Source of the DNA: Flavobacteriaceae bacterium
GTDB lineage: Bacteria; Bacteroidota; Bacteroidia; Flavobacteriales; Flavobacteriaceae
Length of the DNA: 8,076 nucleotides
NCBI GenBank assembly: GCA_023145595.1
Contig: JAGLDM010000340.1
Coordinates: 1 to 8,076, forward strand
Reading direction: 5' to 3'
Shown here: in pieces, positions 6,524 to 8,076 of the stretch
Layout: each line of letters opens with the position of its first letter
How positions within the stretch are numbered: the stretch's first letter is position 1
Program-made: the position numbers and the translations under genes
The notes under the pieces: model-generated
Database searches by the model: none
Seen by the model: only the letters and a program-made list of their open reading frames with translations
What the model was told of the DNA's origin: nothing

Positions 6524-6531
6524 TATTTTTG
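6524..6531 (+). promoter_or_regulatory. Isolated TAnnTTTG element upstream of a hairpin
   Basis: TATTTTTG matches the -7 consensus on the plus strand and would start transcription near 6538. That is 175 bases before the leucine-rich-repeat gene and 22 bases before the hairpin at 6560-6594. No TTTG is seen 19-21 bases upstream, so the match may be chance in AT-rich DNA. Confidence 0.25.
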
Positions 6532-6559
6532 AAGGAAATAATAATTATTTTATGTATCC

Positions 6560-6594
6560 AAACACACTAATAATACATTTTATTTAGTGTGTTT
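6560..6594. terminator. Perfect 11-bp hairpin, terminator-like, in a divergent intergenic region
   Basis: AAACACACTAA (6560-6570) and TTAGTGTGTTT (6584-6594) are exact reverse complements around a 13-base loop. On the plus strand the right arm ends in TTTT, as in many short flavobacterial terminators and like the clear one at 7993-8034. Its place between two divergent promoters is not where a terminator would normally be, so it may instead be a leader attenuator, the end of a small RNA, or an operator. Confidence 0.45.
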
Positions 6595-6602
6595 TAAGGA
6601 AA

Positions 6603-6673
6603 GATAAAAATATGAATATTTTTAGTTTTATCGCAGGTTTAGAAGGCTAAATGGCTAGATAAAAATATTTTTT
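6603..6673 (+). repeat. Two related AT-rich palindromic repeats upstream of the leucine-rich-repeat gene
   Basis: GATAAAAATAT occurs at 6603-6613 and again at 6658-6668, 55 bp apart, each followed within a few bases by TTTTTAG. The first copy forms a 9-bp inverted repeat, TAAAAATAT (6605-6613) and ATATTTTTA (6616-6624), with a 2-base centre. The second contains the exact palindrome AAAAATATTTTT (6661-6672). They could be paired binding sites for a regulator; chance similarity in AT-rich DNA is not excluded. Confidence 0.35.
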
Positions 6674-6712
6674 AGTATATTTACTCTTAAATTATTTTTA
6701 AATTAAAACATT

Positions 6713-7963
6713 ATGAAAAAACAATTACTATTATTTATTACTTTATTTACTTTTTCACTTGGATATTCGCAGTGCCCAACAGCTGATGTTGACGGGGAAG
6801 TTGTACTAGCCTCTCAATTAGATATAGATGAATTTAAGACAGGCGGCATGTACGAAAATTGTACAACAATTACAGGAAAGCTGGTTATAGGACACAAGAA
6901 CTTTACTGAGAATTTAGATATTGTTGATTTGAGCCCATTAAGTGGAATAACCTCTATTACAGGAGGGTTAGATCTACGATCAAATCATGCATTAACAAGT
7001 ATTTCAAGCCTTTCTAGTTTAACAAGTGTTGGGCCAAGTTTAAGTTTTTATTGGAACCCTAAATTAGTAGATTTAGATGGTCTGCAGGGTATTACTTCTA
7101 TAACAGGGCTCCTTTATATGCAATATAATGGCTTTGTCAGTCTTAATGGGTTGGATAACTTAACCAGTATTGGCGGTTTTCTTGGGATTTATGAAAATGC
7201 CAGTTTAACTAGTTTTTCGGGTTTAAATTCTTTAGCAACTGTTGGCGATTACTTTTATGTTCAAAAAAATAGCAATGCTGCTCTAACAGATTTTACAGGT
7301 TTTAATGGTTTAACAAGTGTTGGAACGTCTTTTACTATTGAAAGTAATAACAATATTACAAGTTTAAATGGTTTTGATTTGTTGAACTCTATAGGTACCA
7401 CTTTTAATATTACAACAAATGCCGAATTAACTTCGTTAAACGGAATAGAGTCTTTAACTCATATCAGTACAAATGGTGGGACTTCAGGATTTCAAATTAA
7501 TGCTAATCCAAAGTTAACAGATATTTCTGGGATGATAAATGTTGACCATACCGATATTTCAACACTTACCATTAGAAATAACACATTGCTTTCTACTTGT
7601 GCGATTTCTAATGTGTGTGCTTATATGGATGCGGGTGGGAATCGTATAATTTCGGGTAATGCTACAGGTTGTGCTAATGCTACAGAAATTCAAGCGGCTT
7701 GTACTCTTCTAAGTGTTTCAGATTATTTATTAAAAGAGGCTATTTCTATTTACCCAAATCCTGTTTTAAACCAACTAAATATCTCGGTAAAAACGGAGAT
7801 AAATATAGAGCGTTTAGAACTATATTCTATTGATGGTCGCCTTATTAAAAGTCAGCAATATGAATTACAATCTATGGATTTATCAAACGTATCTACCGGA
7901 ATTTATTTTCTGAAAATTTCTAGTGATAAAGGACAAATCAACGCTCGTATTGTAAAGCAATAA
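6713..7963 (+). CDS. Secreted leucine-rich-repeat-like protein with T9SS type A sorting domain
   Basis: This 416-residue protein begins with a Sec signal peptide (1-19, MKKQLLLFITLFTF, cleavage near GYS-Q). Residues about 54-290 carry degenerate repeats of about 24 residues with the pattern L..L.GL..LTSIGG.L.I..N..L. These resemble the receptor-L-domain or leucine-rich folds seen in many flavobacterial surface proteins. A cysteine-containing cap follows, with C296, C302, C320 and C330 arranged as TCAISNVC and then ATGC and AAC, likely two disulphides. Residues about 346-416 form the T9SS type A sorting domain, with IYPNP (346-350), IDGRLIKS, DLSNVSTGIYFLKI and the closing RIVKQ. It is expected to be exported through T9SS and either released or attached to the cell surface, where such repeats usually bind protein or glycan. 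No enzyme motif is visible. It stands alone on its strand and ends in a strong terminator. The ligand is unknown. Confidence 0.88.
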   Translation: MKKQLLLFITLFTFSLGYSQCPTADVDGEVVLASQLDIDEFKTGGMYENCTTITGKLVIGHKNFTENLDIVDLSPLSGITSITGGLDLRSNHALTSISSLSSLTSVGPSLSFYWNPKLVDLDGLQGITSITGLLYMQYNGFVSLNGLDNLTSIGGFLGIYENASLTSFSGLNSLATVGDYFYVQKNSNAALTDFTGFNGLTSVGTSFTIESNNNITSLNGFDLLNSIGTTFNITTNAELTSLNGIESLTHISTNGGTSGFQINANPKLTDISGMINVDHTDISTLTIRNNTLLSTCAISNVCAYMDAGGNRIISGNATGCANATEIQAACTLLSVSDYLLKEAISIYPNPVLNQLNISVKTEINIERLELYSIDGRLIKSQQYELQSMDLSNVSTGIYFLKISSDKGQINARIVKQ

Positions 7964-7992
7964 AAAAAATAAAAGGCTATGTCTTTTGATAC

Positions 7993-8034
7993 AACACCTA
8001 GTGGGTTTTAAAAACTTACTAGGTGTTTTGTTTT
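7993..8034 (+). terminator. Intrinsic terminator of the leucine-rich-repeat gene
   Basis: AACACCTAGTGGG (7993-8005) pairs with CTTACTAGGTGTT (8015-8027). This gives 10 Watson-Crick pairs at the base, two G-U pairs and a G-C, which can extend through T/A pairs into the loop. It is followed by TTGTTTT. It begins 30 bases after the stop codon at 7961-7963. The opposite side has no T-run, so it should act mainly on the plus strand. Confidence 0.85.
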
Positions 8035-8076
8035 ACGGCATATTTATCAAATTATAAACCTTGCTTTTTGTCTGCG
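8035..8076. other. Window edge, no gene assignable
   Basis: This short tail lies after the terminator. On the minus strand two frames read in from the edge and stop (TAA at 8035-8033 or at 8054-8052), so the last codons of a convergent minus-strand gene could be here. Only 7 to 14 codons are visible, which is too few to judge. Confidence 0.2.

Larger units (their letters stand above)
6451..6712. promoter_or_regulatory. 262-bp divergent regulatory region between ugd and the leucine-rich-repeat gene
   Basis: No gene is supported here. The region should hold the promoters of both flanking genes, yet neither has a full TAnnTTTG close to its start. For the plus-strand gene the nearest match is TATATTTA at 6676-6683, one base off consensus, which would start transcription about 20 bases before the ATG at 6713. 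For ugd, TAAATTTA (6463-6456 on the minus strand) is a similar 7-of-8 match very close to the ATG. One perfect plus-strand TATTTTTG is at 6524-6531. An 11-bp perfect hairpin (6560-6594) and two related AT-rich palindromes (6603-6673) also lie here. Confidence 0.45.

Noticed and set aside
6351..6587. 78-codon plus-strand frame with a hydrophobic middle upstream of the hairpin
   Set aside because: Its first part is antisense to the start of ugd and its composition follows the AT-rich spacer; no family features are seen.
1..8076. Possible CRISPR, insertion sequence, integrase, toxin-antitoxin or defence system
   Set aside because: No spaced direct repeats, transposase or integrase motifs, terminal inverted repeats or paired small toxin-like genes were seen on either strand.

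Overview
The window looks like a chromosomal segment of a low-GC member of the Bacteroidota, most likely a Flavobacteriaceae relative. Three things point that way. Two secreted proteins end in type IX secretion (T9SS) type A sorting domains. Genes lack Shine-Dalgarno sequences and start in A/T-rich leaders. Several start sites are preceded by the Bacteroidota -7 promoter element TAnnTTTG. The protein families present (PolB-like exonuclease of the DNA_pol_B_exo2 type, PhoB/PhoR-like pair, jelly-roll and leucine-rich T9SS cargo) also fit.

Layout. Positions 1-279 hold the 3' end of an unidentified plus-strand gene with a very basic tail made of two 22-residue repeats. It faces a minus-strand 3'-5' exonuclease gene (413-1129), with an AT-rich spacer between them. 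Next is a minus-strand gene for a small secreted T9SS protein (1197-1961) with a good promoter at 1995-2026. A divergent intergenic region leads to a plus-strand two-component pair: a response regulator (2165-2854) and a histidine kinase (2959-4005). The kinase gene converges on, and overlaps by 18 bp, a minus-strand glycosyltransferase gene (3988 to about 5034). That gene lies downstream of a UDP-glucose 6-dehydrogenase gene (5119-6450), probably in one transcript. A 262-bp divergent region with several inverted repeats separates it from a plus-strand leucine-rich-repeat T9SS protein (6713-7963), which ends in a clear intrinsic terminator (7993-8034).

How the genes work together. The dehydrogenase makes UDP-glucuronate and the adjacent GT-B enzyme could use this or another nucleotide sugar, so the pair is plausibly a small cell-surface glycan module. 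The response regulator and kinase should form one phosphorelay; its signal and targets cannot be read from the sequence. The two T9SS proteins are independent single-gene units of cell-surface or secreted cargo.

The most notable observation is that the glycosyltransferase reading frame clearly extends through a full N-terminal domain, including the Asn-Trp-Gly-Ile-Gly-His motif, but has no ATG, GTG or TTG there. Either ATA is the start, or the gene is damaged, or expression needs a frame slip. I saw no CRISPR array, tRNA, rRNA, transposase or integrase, and nothing that supports a new multi-gene system. The rest of the window is largely ordinary flavobacterial chromosome.
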